DNA of 64,000 nt from Geobacter sp. OR-1 (lineage in GTDB: Bacteria; Desulfobacterota; Desulfuromonadia; Geobacterales; DSM-12255): positions 62,001-126,000 of the forward strand of contig NZ_BAZF01000006.1 in assembly GCF_000813145.1 (NCBI RefSeq), given 5' to 3'. The notes beneath the pieces were generated by a model, which was not told where the DNA came from, did not search any database, and saw nothing but the letters and a program-made list of their open reading frames with translations. Position numbers and translations under genes: made by a program. Shown here piece after piece: positions 45,816-56,591 of this stretch. Numbering within the stretch: the first letter of the stretch is position 1; the number at the start of each line of letters is the position of its first letter.

Positions 45816-48517
45816 TCCTGATCGATTGCCGTGTAAAGGCGCTCCTGAATCTCTTGGATCTTCCTTTCACTGGTCACCTTATGCCCGAAGATGTCCTTAA
45901 CGTAAAATACGTCGAGAACCTGATCCACCTTGGTGGATATTTTCGATATCCCGATGTAAAGACCGAGCTCAGTGAGTGTACTGGTAATGCGATAGAGCAG
46001 CCCGACCTTGTCGTGGGTATAGATATCGATGACCGTGTACTCGGCGGAGACCTCGTTGTCGATCTCCACTTTTGTGGGAAAGCGCGGCTTCGGCCTTTCG
46101 GCCAGCGGAGTTACCCGTTGACGCTTCTCCACCAGCTTACGGACATTGGCGTGGCCTTCCAATACCTGCTGCAGATCTTCCCGGGCTCGATTCCAGCGGG
46201 ATTCGTCCGTAATCGCAAACCCCTGGGGAGCATTGACCTGAAGGACATCCAGAGCCTTGCCGTTCGTGCTGGTGTGGATCTGGGCACCCAGTATGTTCAT
46301 GCCGTTGGCGGCCATGACCCCGGTTATCATGGAAAACAGCCCCGGGACATCCAGAGTGCAGACAGTGAAGTTGGAAAACCCGCCTTCCTGGTCATGTTCC
46401 ACAATAGTAACGATATTACGTCCTTCAAGGGCCAGAAGCACCTTGACATGTTCCGCCAGTGTCCGGGGTGCGTTTGAAAGGATGTGCCTGGTTGCCATCG
46501 CGTTCAGCTCTTCTCTGATGGCCGCCTGCGGATACTCATCCCCAAGCAGTTCGAGAACCTGACGCTTTACTTTCTTGACTCGCTCACTGCTCGCTTCAAG
46601 CCTGAAATTGCCCCGTTCGAGGACCTGGAATGCCTTTTCATAAAGTTCCTGGGTCAGCCTGGCCTTCCATTCCGTCCAGACATCGGGGCCAACCGCCTTG
46701 ATATCCGCATAGGTGAGAAGATACAGCATCTTGAGATTCTCGCTGGTCTCCATCTGCCGCGCGAACTGAACTATCATCTTCTCGTCGTTGAGATCCCGGC
46801 GCTGAGATATATGGGCAAAAAGGATATGATGCAGCACCAGGAACTCCAGCCGCTCGCTGTCTTCCTTGGAAAGCCCCAGCCGCCTGGCAATGGTGGGCAC
46901 CATCTCCGCGCCGCGCTCGGCATGCCTTCCACCGTCCCCCTTGCCGATATCGTGCAACAGAACCGCAAGCATCAGGAGTTCGCGCTTGTCGATATCACGG
47001 GCAACGCTGGTCATCAGCGGCAGATCCTCTGCGTGCTCCCCTTTCCAGAGCCTGATGATCTCTTCCACGGCAAACAGCGAATGAATATCCACCGTGTAAA
47101 TGTGGTAAAGATCGTGCTGGACCTTGCAGTAGATTCTCTCGAATTCAGGGATGAAGCGGTTTAGGAACTGAAGGTGATGCATCAACTGCAGGGTTTCGGC
47201 CACCCCTTTCTCGCTACGCAGAATCCTGAAGAACGAGGCGTTTACTTCCCGGTTGCGCCGGAATTTGTCATTAACCAGATCAAGGCTCTCCCGGATCAGG
47301 GACTTGACCCGGAGACTCAGAACAACCCCCTGTTTCTGGGCATACTCGAACAGCTTCATCAACCGGGACGAATCTTTCTGAATGACCGATTCATCCGGAA
47401 CCACCAGTTCCCCTTTCAGAACATAGAACCCTTCACCCAGAGGACGCCGAATAAAATACCCCAACAGCTTCAGCGGTCCGACATCCTTTACTACGCACTT
47501 TGAAACCATGAGCGAAGAGAAATGCTCCACCCGCGTGCCGTGCAGGTAGTAGTCGCGCATGAACTCCTCAACCGCGAGCACTCGGCCGGAATCGGCATAG
47601 CCCAGATACTCGGCCACCTTGGCCTGGGCCTCGAATGTCAACTGATCGTTTTTGCGGCCCGCGAGATAGTGGAGCTCGTTTCTGATCCGCCAGAGATAGG
47701 CAAGGGCCTGATAATAGCCCTGCAGCTCTTCTTCAGACAGTATCCCCTTGACGATCAGCTCTCTCGGGCTGCTGACCTTGTATTTGATCTTTGCCACCCA
47801 GATCGCCGAGTGCAGATCCCTTAAACCGCCTTCCCCCTCTTTGAGGTTAGGTTCCAGGATATATATGGACGAGCCGTACTTTTCCCGCCGTTTGCGCATC
47901 TCGGCCAGTTTTTCCCTGATAAAGGCATCGCTCCCCTTTGCCACAACCTGAGAGAGCAGGACCTTTTGATACTCCTTGAACAGCACCCTTCCGCCGACCA
48001 GGTAGCGGCTGTCAAGCAGGGCAGTCTTGACCGTCAGGTCGCTTGCCGCCATCTCCACGCAGTCCTGGATTGTCCGCACCGAATAACCGACATCTAGCCG
48101 CATGTCCCAGAGAAAGTAGAGCAGTTTCTGGGCGATATCCTCGATACGCTGCGGGTCCTTCCCAAGGTAAAGGAACATCAGATCTATGTCGGAAAACGGA
48201 TTCAATTCTCCCCGGCCGTATCCTCCGATTGCAACCAGGGTAAGCTGCTCGTCCCGGCGTCTTACCGGCGGCATATCGGCCATGATGCATTTGAACAGTT
48301 TTACTATCAGGGTGTCCGTCATCCTGGTGATGTCAGCGACAACCTCATCTCCTGGCGTACCGGAACGGTGCCGTTTTTTGATCGTTTCCCGGTAATGGGC
48401 CAGGAAATGTTTGCTGGCGGCTAGATAGAGCGGCCGTTTTTCCTCGAAGGATGCCCGCCCGGAATCGCCGGAATGTAGGGCTTCATCGGGGAAATACCTG
48501 TTGATATCGAATTCCAT
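45812..48517 (-). CDS. glnD: Bifunctional PII uridylyltransferase / uridylyl-removing enzyme
   Basis: Nitrogen sensor that adds or removes UMP on PII according to glutamine. The 901 residues hold a nucleotidyltransferase domain (GGYGRGELNPFSDIDLMFL, residues about 95-115), a central helical region and an HD phosphohydrolase domain (LLHDIGKGDGGRHAERG, about 515-530). Two C-terminal ACT domains (about 705-790 and 820-895) complete it. All key residues are present. It lies between amiC and xerD and overlaps xerD by ATGA. Length is normal. Confidence 0.95.
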   Translation of the reverse strand: MEFDINRYFPDEALHSGDSGRASFEEKRPLYLAASKHFLAHYRETIKKRHRSGTPGDEVVADITRMTDTLIVKLFKCIMADMPPVRRRDEQLTLVAIGGYGRGELNPFSDIDLMFLYLGKDPQRIEDIAQKLLYFLWDMRLDVGYSVRTIQDCVEMAASDLTVKTALLDSRYLVGGRVLFKEYQKVLLSQVVAKGSDAFIREKLAEMRKRREKYGSSIYILEPNLKEGEGGLRDLHSAIWVAKIKYKVSSPRELIVKGILSEEELQGYYQALAYLWRIRNELHYLAGRKNDQLTFEAQAKVAEYLGYADSGRVLAVEEFMRDYYLHGTRVEHFSSLMVSKCVVKDVGPLKLLGYFIRRPLGEGFYVLKGELVVPDESVIQKDSSRLMKLFEYAQKQGVVLSLRVKSLIRESLDLVNDKFRRNREVNASFFRILRSEKGVAETLQLMHHLQFLNRFIPEFERIYCKVQHDLYHIYTVDIHSLFAVEEIIRLWKGEHAEDLPLMTSVARDIDKRELLMLAVLLHDIGKGDGGRHAERGAEMVPTIARRLGLSKEDSERLEFLVLHHILFAHISQRRDLNDEKMIVQFARQMETSENLKMLYLLTYADIKAVGPDVWTEWKARLTQELYEKAFQVLERGNFRLEASSERVKKVKRQVLELLGDEYPQAAIREELNAMATRHILSNAPRTLAEHVKVLLALEGRNIVTIVEHDQEGGFSNFTVCTLDVPGLFSMITGVMAANGMNILGAQIHTSTNGKALDVLQVNAPQGFAITDESRWNRAREDLQQVLEGHANVRKLVEKRQRVTPLAERPKPRFPTKVEIDNEVSAEYTVIDIYTHDKVGLLYRITSTLTELGLYIGISKISTKVDQVLDVFYVKDIFGHKVTSERKIQEIQERLYTAIDQE

Positions 48518-48572
48518 AAGACCTCGTTGTTACTAACCGGCAGGGCGGAAAAGAGCTATTTCCTGATGGAAA

Positions 48573-49937
48573 CTACTTGGCGCCGGAAATGTAGGCACTG
48601 ACCCCGACAGCAATTCCGTCTGCGGTGGTGTCTTGATAATGCGCATCCTTGAGCCGTTGTTCTTCCTTTTCGTTGCTCAGGAAGGCGGTCTCGACCAGGA
48701 TGCTCGGCATACTGGCGCCGACAAGCACATAAAACGGCCCCTGTTTCACTCCGAGTGACTTGACCGGCCAACGGCTGTCGACCTTCTTGTGGAGTTCTTT
48801 CTGCACCATCTCGGCAAGATGGGCCGAATCATTGATCTTGTAATTGGCCATCAGGTCGAACAGCACGGCCTGCAGCATGCTTACCTTTTCCAGGGAAGTA
48901 CCGTTTTCCTTGGCGGCAAGCTGGGCAGCCTTTTCCGTCTTCGCAAGGCTCAGGTAATAGGTCTCAATGCCGGAAGCAGATCTGTTGGGAGCGGCATTGG
49001 CATGGATCGAAAGAAACAGGTCCGCTCCAACCTGGTTCGCAATAGCAGTCCGTTCCTGAAGCTCCAGAAAGACATCCGTCGTCCGCGTCATCACCACGTC
49101 GAGACCGATCTCTTCGCGAAGCTTTTTTGCCAGCTTCAGGCCGATTGCCAGCACTACGTCCTTCTCTTTGGTGCCATCCGGGCCCACAGCGCCCGGATCG
49201 TGGCCGCCATGGCCAGGATCGATAACTATGCGTCTGACTTTCGAAACGGCTGGGGGTGGCACCTTTTGATGGGGCTTGTTCGCTGCCTGGTCCCTGGCAA
49301 CCGGCGGAGCGGGCGGCGCTGCTTCAATAACCGGTTTCAGGGTCGAGATCTCCTGCCTGCGGTCCCCCCGGATGTCGATCATGATCCGGAACGGGTCGGA
49401 AAATGTGAAGATCTTGTAGTCCTTGATGCTTTCCAGGTCGAGAACCACGCGAACCGTATCCTGGCGGTACTGCGCGATCCGGGCCGTTTTCAGGAGACCG
49501 TCGGCAACCGGGACATCCTTTACATCAGGATTCAGACGCGCGCCATTGATGTCCAGGTAAAGGCGGCCCGCCAGATTCGACTCGGGATTCTGGCCGATAC
49601 GGTGATACTCAAAAGTCGCCTCGCGATCGAGGGTAACGGCTATCCTGGTATAGTCAGGGTTAGACCAGGATCGCAACTCTTTGACGTTTGCCGGCAACTT
49701 CACCTCGGGCGGCTTGACATGCACGGCCGGAACATGATCCTTCCTGGCTTTTACCCGTTTGGAATCGGCTTTCTTGGTTACGGTTTTCTTGGCTTTCTTT
49801 TTGGCGGCTTTTCCTTTCACTGACTTATCGGTGCCGGATTTGGCGCCAGCCTTGGCGCTGTTACTCTCCTCGGCCGACGCCGAACCGCAGACCGGCAGCA
49901 GCATCACAAGGACGAAAAAACATATGATTCGCAACAT
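48573..49937 (-). CDS. amiC: N-acetylmuramoyl-L-alanine amidase, AmiC type
   Basis: Cuts the amide between MurNAc and the stem peptide to separate daughter cells; works in the periplasm. The 454 residues start with a signal peptide. A Lys/Ala-rich linker and an AMIN domain (about 90-190, for septal targeting) follow. The amidase_3 domain is about 235-450, with zinc ligands in VIDPGHGGHDPG, SIHANA and catalytic Glu in ETAFLSNEKEE. ATG 49937 is chosen with GGTGG upstream; it starts 17 bases after mutS. An earlier in-frame start would overlap mutS and blunt the signal peptide. Confidence 0.92.
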   Translation of the reverse strand: MLRIICFFVLVMLLPVCGSASAEESNSAKAGAKSGTDKSVKGKAAKKKAKKTVTKKADSKRVKARKDHVPAVHVKPPEVKLPANVKELRSWSNPDYTRIAVTLDREATFEYHRIGQNPESNLAGRLYLDINGARLNPDVKDVPVADGLLKTARIAQYRQDTVRVVLDLESIKDYKIFTFSDPFRIMIDIRGDRRQEISTLKPVIEAAPPAPPVARDQAANKPHQKVPPPAVSKVRRIVIDPGHGGHDPGAVGPDGTKEKDVVLAIGLKLAKKLREEIGLDVVMTRTTDVFLELQERTAIANQVGADLFLSIHANAAPNRSASGIETYYLSLAKTEKAAQLAAKENGTSLEKVSMLQAVLFDLMANYKINDSAHLAEMVQKELHKKVDSRWPVKSLGVKQGPFYVLVGASMPSILVETAFLSNEKEEQRLKDAHYQDTTADGIAVGVSAYISGAK

Positions 49938-49953
49938 GTTACCACCCATAACC

Positions 49954-52585
49954 TCAAGCCATCCTTTGCAGTTCATCGATAATATTCAGTGCCTCCAGAG
50001 GGGTAAGTTTCGCCACCTCAATACTCTTCAATCGTTGGCGAAGATCGTCGTCCGGAGCGGCGAAGAGGGAAAGCTGGGCAGCGTCGGCGGCCGGGCGCCG
50101 CCCTTTCCTGCCGGAGATCCTCGGCTCTCCACCTTCTGTAAATTCCCCCTGTTCAAGATTCTTCAGTATCTCCCGCGCCCGCTGTACGACTTCATGCGGC
50201 AGGCCGGCCAGTCTCGCCACCTGAATCCCGTACGAATGCGATGCGCCACCAGGTATGATCTTGCGCAGAAAGATGATCTGGTCATTCCATTCCCGTACCG
50301 CAATATTGAAGTTCTTTATCCCCTTGCGGGTCACGGCAAGCTCGGTGAGCTCGTGATAGTGGGTGGCAAACAGGGTCCTTGCGGCATGATCCCGCGTGTC
50401 ATGGAGAAATTCGGCGACTGCCCAGGCAATGGAAACCCCGTCGAAAGTAGAGGTTCCACGACCGATTTCATCAAGCAGCACCAGGCTGCTGGGGGTCGCA
50501 TGCCTCAGGATGGAAGCGGCTTCTGCCATCTCCACCATGAATGTGGACTGACCTTTGGACAGATTGTCCGAAGCGCCTATCCGGGTGAAGATCCGGTCGG
50601 CAATCCCGATCCGGGCCCTTGCAGCGGGCACGAAGCAACCAATCTGCGCCATCAGCACAATGAGGGCAACTTGCCTCATATAGGTCGATTTGCCGGCCAT
50701 ATTCGGCCCGGTAATCATGAGCAACTGGTTCTCGTCATTGTCCAGTATGGTATCGTTTGGCACGAACCGCTCCGCGGCATGCATCGCCTCGACAACCGGA
50801 TGCCTGCCATCCACGATCTCGATGATATCGCCATTGTCGATCTCCGGGCGGCAGTAATCGCGGTCATGCGCCAACAACGCCAGTGATGCGAGCACATCCA
50901 GGGTGGCAATGCTTTCCGCAGTCCTGGCTATACGTTCGGACTGTGCGGCAACCTCTCCCCTGATCTCCTGGAACAGTGCGTATTCAAGCTCGGCAATCCG
51001 GTCCTCGGCGCCGATCACCTTTTCCTCGTATTCCTTCAGCTCCGGGGTGATGAACCGCTCGGCATTGACCAGGGTCTGCTTGCGGATGTAATCAGCGGGG
51101 ATTCCGGCCAGATTCGCTTTGGTTATCTCGATGTAATATCCGAACACCTTGTTGTAGCGGACCTTGAGCGATGATATACCGGTGCGCCCCTTTTCTCTGG
51201 CCTCCAGCTGAGCGATGTATCCTTTCCCCTCCCTGCTGATCGTTCTGAGCTCGTCCAGTTCCGGATTGTATCCTGGAGCGATTATCCCCCCGTTCGCGAA
51301 GTATGAACGGCGGGTTGTCCACGATCCCTTTGGAGACCAGTTCGGTAACGTCCCGCAAGGGATCGATGCCGGAGAGGGTTTCCCGCAGCAAAGATGCCTG
51401 TAACGGTTGGGCAGTCGAGAGTAGGTCCGGGAGACGCATCAGTGACTGCTTCAATGCCACCAGGTCCTTGGCAGACGCCGAGGCGAGGCTGATCCTGCCG
51501 TTCAGCCGTTCCAGATCGGCTACTCCATCCAGGTTGGCAAGAAGCTCGCCGCGCAGCACCTGAGATTCGAGCAGTTCCTGAACAGCCTCAAGACGTTCGG
51601 TTATCTGCCGTACAGATACCAGCGGATAATTAATCCACTGCTTTAGCTTTCTCCCCCCCATGGCGGTGACGGTTCTATCAATCAGCCAGAGGAGCGACCC
51701 CTTTTTCTTTCCATCCTGGATGGTCGCGTTGAGTTCCAGGTTCCTGCGGGACATCTCGTCCAGAACAAGGTGGCTCCTGACCGTGTAGGGGACGACTGGC
51801 CGCAGGTGGGAAGCGCCCCCGCCCATATGGGCTTCGCGAAGATAATGCAGCAATGACCCGGCAGCCAAGGCACCGCCATGCATCTCTCCACCTTCCGGCG
51901 CAGAAGGGATCGGCGCCGAAAAGGCCATCTGGTGTAACCGCTTTGCATAGTCCGGCTCGAACACCCATTCGTCGATGAAAGTAACCGTCCGCTCGCTCAA
52001 AGGTTCATCAAGCGGCACAAGGCCATCGCCGTCTTTCAATGAAGCCGGCAGCAGAACCTCGCGGGGATTGACACAATAACATTCCGAAATAATCGAATTT
52101 ATATCCGGGAAATCAGCCGCCCGGAACTCGCCGGTCGAGATGTCGAGACAGGCAAATCCCCACGAGCCGTTCGAAACCGGGACAATCGCGGCAAGGTAAT
52201 TGTTTTCGGTGGGGTGCAAAGACTCGGTATCAACCACGAGCCCCGGAGTAACAACCTTGACCACTTCCCGCTTGACGATCCCCTTGGCACTCTTCGGGTC
52301 CTCCACCTGCTCGCAGATCGCAACCTTCTCCCCTGCCTCCACCAACTTGGCAATATAAGGGGATGCCGAATGGAAAGGGACACCGCACAGCGGCACGTCA
52401 TTACCGTCGTTGCTCTTCCCGCGCGAGGTCAGAGTTATATCCAGTATCCTGGAGGCCTTGACCGCATCATCCAGGAACATCTCGTAGAAATCGCCCAGGC
52501 GAAAAAAGAGTATCGCATCTGGATATAAGGACTTTATCTCCAGATACTGTCTCATCATCGGTGTATGTTCGGCTCGATGGGTCAT
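49954..52585 (-). pseudogene. mutS: DNA mismatch repair protein MutS, frameshifted by one base
   Basis: Two frames, 52585-51092 and 51147-49954, together form a normal MutS of 876 residues if one base is removed near 51286-51291. The coding strand there reads C followed by six G, and the frame should pass from ILRER into [15 protein letters not shown]. All parts exist: FYE motif (GDFYEMF) for mismatch binding, the clamp region, Walker A ([13 protein letters not shown]), Walker B and signature [21 protein letters not shown]. As read, the N-terminal fragment lacks the ATPase and would give a mutator. Since essential motifs are otherwise perfect, a homopolymer sequencing error is likeliest; a real phase-variable tract is the alternative. 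Confidence 0.88.
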
Positions 52586-52730
52586 AGAGGGCTTTGAATG
52601 GAGAGCAATCCTAACAAAATCGACGCCGGGTGTAAAATAAAACCTGTAGCCAACCGCAACTATTCGTTTGAAATGTCAGAGGAAAAACAGGCTCCGACTC
52701 GCCCCTTTACAGGGGAGATCGGGAAAAGGG

Positions 52731-54113
52731 TTATTGACGGGTCTTGGCAACCGAGAAGACCACATTCCGGCCGCTTGCTTTACCGCGGTACATGGCTTGA
52801 TCGGCCAGTTCGATCAGCTGTAACTTGGATTTGGTATCCTCGGGATAACAGGCATAGCCGAGGCTGGCGGTAATATGGATGTTCATCCTGTCGCTGGCGA
52901 GGAAACGATGCCGCTCTATCGATCTTCGAATCCTCTCCGCCACACCTGCGGCGGTCTCAAGACTGGTCTCGCCAAGCAATATGGTGTACTCATCCCCGCC
53001 GTAACGGATAACAGTGTCTATCTCCCGAACCGACCCCTTGAGCAGCTTGCCGACCTCCTTTAAAACCTTGCTGCCGACAAGATGGCCATGGGTGTCGTTA
53101 ATCTCCTTGAACTGATCGATATCCAGGAAAATGACGGATAAGCTGGTACCATACCTCTCGGCCCTTTTGACCTCTCGTTCCAAGGCCACTTCCAGGTAAC
53201 GATAGTTGAAGAGACCGGTCAATTCATCGATATTGATCAGATTCCTGGCCGAAACATACCGGGCGGCATTTTCAAAAGCCAGCGATGACTGGTCGAGGAG
53301 AAAGGAAAGATTCTTCTGGTTAATCGATCGATCGAGCCGTTTGCCTTCATCATTGAACAGCAAAACAACTCCCTGGACAACGGAATTGATCCTTATCAGC
53401 AGGATGAGCAGATCACGCAGATCGGGAATATCCCCGGCAATATCCGGCTCAGCAATAAAACAATCGGAAACAAGGATTTGATTCCCCAGTTTCTCGTCTG
53501 CAGGTTTGAACCGGGCGAACATTGCTTCGCCGATCCGAGCACCGGACTCCTCGTTAAACCCTCGCAATTCCCGGATGGCAAAGAGCGACTCCTCGGAAAA
53601 ATAGCCGATGCAGCGGCTTGTTCCGACCTCCTTGGCCAGAGAATCAACCGCCAGGGTATAGAGCCGGTCCAGTTCCAGGCAGTTGGCAATCGCCTGACTT
53701 ACCTGATACAGGTTGACCAGTTCCCTTAATTCGAGGTTTTCATCCAAGAGCCGTCTCTGCTTGATGCAGAGGGACACGGCATGCTTGAATTCATCATGAT
53801 TGATCGGCTTGACCAGATAATCACGCGCACCATGCTTGAGCGCATATATGGCGGTTTCCATATTCGCATGGCCGGTCACAATGATTACTTCAATCGCCGG
53901 ATCGAGCTGCTTGATCTTTTCCAGAATATCCAGTCCGCTGGCTTCATGCAGGACCAGATCGATAATGGCAACGTGATATTCCCTCAGGTTGAGCAGGTCG
54001 AAGGCATCGTCGGCAGATGAGGCGGTATCGACTTCATACCCCTCAACTTTCAGGAGATCGGAATATATCTCGCGAAAAAACAGATCATCTTCAACTACCA
54101 GAATTCGTTCCAT
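52731..54113 (-). CDS. Response regulator with GAF-like and GGDEF domains (diguanylate cyclase)
   Basis: A 460-residue regulator predicted to make cyclic di-GMP. It has a receiver (about 1-120, phospho-Asp in IIDLVLHEASG), a GAF-like middle (about 140-280) and a GGDEF domain (about 295-455). The active-site motif is RYGGDEY, a Tyr replacing Phe, with the rest conserved. An inhibitory-site RXXD (REID) sits five residues before it, so product inhibition is likely. ATG 54113 has GAGG six bases upstream. It lies 63 bases downstream of comEC, possibly co-transcribed. No kinase is nearby. Confidence 0.9.
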   Translation of the reverse strand: MERILVVEDDLFFREIYSDLLKVEGYEVDTASSADDAFDLLNLREYHVAIIDLVLHEASGLDILEKIKQLDPAIEVIIVTGHANMETAIYALKHGARDYLVKPINHDEFKHAVSLCIKQRRLLDENLELRELVNLYQVSQAIANCLELDRLYTLAVDSLAKEVGTSRCIGYFSEESLFAIRELRGFNEESGARIGEAMFARFKPADEKLGNQILVSDCFIAEPDIAGDIPDLRDLLILLIRINSVVQGVVLLFNDEGKRLDRSINQKNLSFLLDQSSLAFENAARYVSARNLINIDELTGLFNYRYLEVALEREVKRAERYGTSLSVIFLDIDQFKEINDTHGHLVGSKVLKEVGKLLKGSVREIDTVIRYGGDEYTILLGETSLETAAGVAERIRRSIERHRFLASDRMNIHITASLGYACYPEDTKSKLQLIELADQAMYRGKASGRNVVFSVAKTRQ

Positions 54114-54176
54114 CAAAACCTCATTTCGCTGTGGAATGCCGCGAAGACCCGCATCCATTTACATTATCGGACATAT

Positions 54177-56576
54177 TTATTCAGTGTCAATCGATGATGG
54201 GGGATATTCCTTTGTTTCCATTCTGCCGGTTGCAGGGTCGACAGACAGCTCAAGACTCCCTTTGCGGTCGGTTCGATGGATGCGTGCACCGACTTTTTCC
54301 AAATCGACAACAGTATCATCGGCAGGCAGATGAAAATTGTTTTGATACCCCACCGATATGATCGCCAGTTGCGGGGCGACCGCCTTTAGAAACGGGGTGG
54401 AACTCGAATAGCGGCTACCGTGGTGTGCGACTTTCAATACTGTTGATTGAAGGGTTCGAGCCTTGGCTAGAAGTTGCACTTCGGAAGCAAAACCGGCATC
54501 ACCGGTAAATAGTGCGCTAAAGCGGCCAATCGAAACACGGAAGACCATCGACTCCTCGTTTGCCTCCAAGTCGTTCGCAAAACCGAGACCGGTCGATTCA
54601 GGAGGGGCCAGAGGCTCGATGACAACGCCACCGGCAATGAACGGCGGAATCCGGTTATTGATGATTCTTGTGGCCACCTGGCGGGACCGGAGAAGGTCCT
54701 TGAGCCGCCGGTACGACGGGTAATCATACTGGTAGCCGGTCTCCCAGAACTCCCCCACCTTGAAGTTATCGGCTATGAACAGCAGCCCTTTGACATGATC
54801 GGGATGCGGATGGGTAAGGACCATCCGGTCGATCCGGTCGATGCCGAGGCTCCAGAGTGCCGGCGCTATGAGCCGTTCGCCGACATCAAAACCGTTTTCC
54901 CGCAGAGCCCCGCCACCGTCGATCAGCATATTGGACCCATCCGGAAAACTGATGAATGTGCTGTCGCCATGCCCGACACTGAAGAACAGCAGCTTCAGCC
55001 TGCCCCGGTCTCTCATTTTTTCACTGAATGCCATGGAACAGGATAGTATGACTATCAACAGGGAGAGGATAAGCCGCCTTTTCCCTGACGCAGATACGGT
55101 CAAAACCAACAGGAACATTATGGAACCAACCACTGCATATATGGACGGCGTAAACCTGGGGATTTGCGGAATAAGATCGATCCAGCGCATGGCAAGGTTT
55201 GACCACGAAACCAGCAAGGCAGCCAGAACAATCAATGGGTTGGCTACCAGTGGGGCAAACGCAGAGAAGAGCAGTGCCGAGAATCCCGCAACGACCGCCC
55301 CATAGCCAAGGAGAGGCACGACCACAAAGTTGCTCAACATCCCGAGCACCGAAACGCGGTGGAAATTATATGCCACCGGCAGCAGCGTTGCAGATATTGC
55401 CGCGGCCGAAACCGCTCCAAACTGAACGAGCCGGTAGCCAAGACCGTTGCGCTCCCCGCGATAACAGCTCAATAACAGCGGAGAGACCACCAGAATCCCC
55501 CATAAGGCCAAAAACGACAGCTGAAATGAGACATCGAAAAGGGCGCCAGAGGAAATAACAAGGATGGCAAATGCTGCCAGGGCAAGGGTATTGAGCGCAT
55601 CGGTCTCACGCTCCAAAAGCAGGGCCAGGAAACAGGCCGCAATCATGAGCGCGGATCTGACTGTTGCCGGCGCTGCACCGGAAAGGAGCAGATAAAAGGT
55701 GATGAACGGTAATGTTGCCAGCAAAAGCAGCCAGCGTATGTTGTAATGGAGCAGCCTCTCGCTCCGGCCGGCAATAAAAGTAAGCAGTTGATATATTACG
55801 AACCCCAGGATCCCCACATGAAACCCGGAAATCGAGAGGATATGGTTAACTCCGGCCCGGGCATACAGCTCTTCCAGCTCAGGGCCTACGGAGCCGCGTT
55901 CGCCCACCAGCAATGCCTTCAACACCCCGGATTCCGCTGAATTTGTCGAACGGTCAATGTAACGACACAGCCGAACGGCAATTTCATCAATCCAGCGCTG
56001 GCAGGGATACTTGACTCTCTGCTTAAGCAGAATCATGCCGGCAGGATCGGACAGATGCCCGGTGACAAAAATCCCTTGAAATGCCAGCAAACGGCGAAAG
56101 TCATACTCACCCGGAATGCCTAAATTCCTGGCCTCGCGAAGCCTGGTAACAAGGCTTACCCGATCGCCGGTCATGACTGGCACAAACCCTTCTGTGGTAG
56201 TTATCAAGATCCGGCCTGTTGATGGCACGCCATTGACAGACTCGGTATCAATGAAAAGTCGGGTGGTCCGGCCCTTGGCTTGCGGCCTGTTGCAGAGGAT
56301 ACCGACAACGGTTACCGGATTTGGCGCTATTTTGCGGGAAATATGGTCGGACGGGAGTTTCGGGCTGATATACGGAATGGTAGTCCTGCCCCCCCAGAGA
56401 AGGGCAAGCAATGCCATGCCGATAACCAGATAGGGCTTGCGTTTGGCAACAAGCCCGAATGTCAGGAGCAGTGCGGCAGGAAGAGAGAGCCAGTTGGGAA
56501 GCAACAACCCCGTATAGGTTGCGGCACCGATGCCTGTCATCAGTGCCGCAAGAATCAGGAGTAGAGGCCTCTCCAT
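54177..56576 (-). CDS. comEC: DNA internalisation channel ComEC/Rec2
   Basis: Inner-membrane channel that takes single-stranded DNA into the cell during natural transformation; 799 residues. An N-terminal soluble DUF4131 part comes first. The Competence domain (about 200-480, VLKALLVGERGSV, ILSISGFHVGILG) with about ten helices follows. The C-terminal metallo-beta-lactamase domain is about 535-770 (FFSVGHGDSTFI, VLTHPHPDHVKGL, LKVAHHGSRYSSS), the likely nuclease. It is full length. It lies 15 bases after the unknown secreted protein and upstream of the GGDEF regulator. Confidence 0.93.
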   Translation of the reverse strand: MERPLLLILAALMTGIGAATYTGLLLPNWLSLPAALLLTFGLVAKRKPYLVIGMALLALLWGGRTTIPYISPKLPSDHISRKIAPNPVTVVGILCNRPQAKGRTTRLFIDTESVNGVPSTGRILITTTEGFVPVMTGDRVSLVTRLREARNLGIPGEYDFRRLLAFQGIFVTGHLSDPAGMILLKQRVKYPCQRWIDEIAVRLCRYIDRSTNSAESGVLKALLVGERGSVGPELEELYARAGVNHILSISGFHVGILGFVIYQLLTFIAGRSERLLHYNIRWLLLLATLPFITFYLLLSGAAPATVRSALMIAACFLALLLERETDALNTLALAAFAILVISSGALFDVSFQLSFLALWGILVVSPLLLSCYRGERNGLGYRLVQFGAVSAAAISATLLPVAYNFHRVSVLGMLSNFVVVPLLGYGAVVAGFSALLFSAFAPLVANPLIVLAALLVSWSNLAMRWIDLIPQIPRFTPSIYAVVGSIMFLLVLTVSASGKRRLILSLLIVILSCSMAFSEKMRDRGRLKLLFFSVGHGDSTFISFPDGSNMLIDGGGALRENGFDVGERLIAPALWSLGIDRIDRMVLTHPHPDHVKGLLFIADNFKVGEFWETGYQYDYPSYRRLKDLLRSRQVATRIINNRIPPFIAGGVVIEPLAPPESTGLGFANDLEANEESMVFRVSIGRFSALFTGDAGFASEVQLLAKARTLQSTVLKVAHHGSRYSSSTPFLKAVAPQLAIISVGYQNNFHLPADDTVVDLEKVGARIHRTDRKGSLELSVDPATGRMETKEYPPSSIDTE

Positions 56577-56591
56577 ACTGTGGTTCGGATA

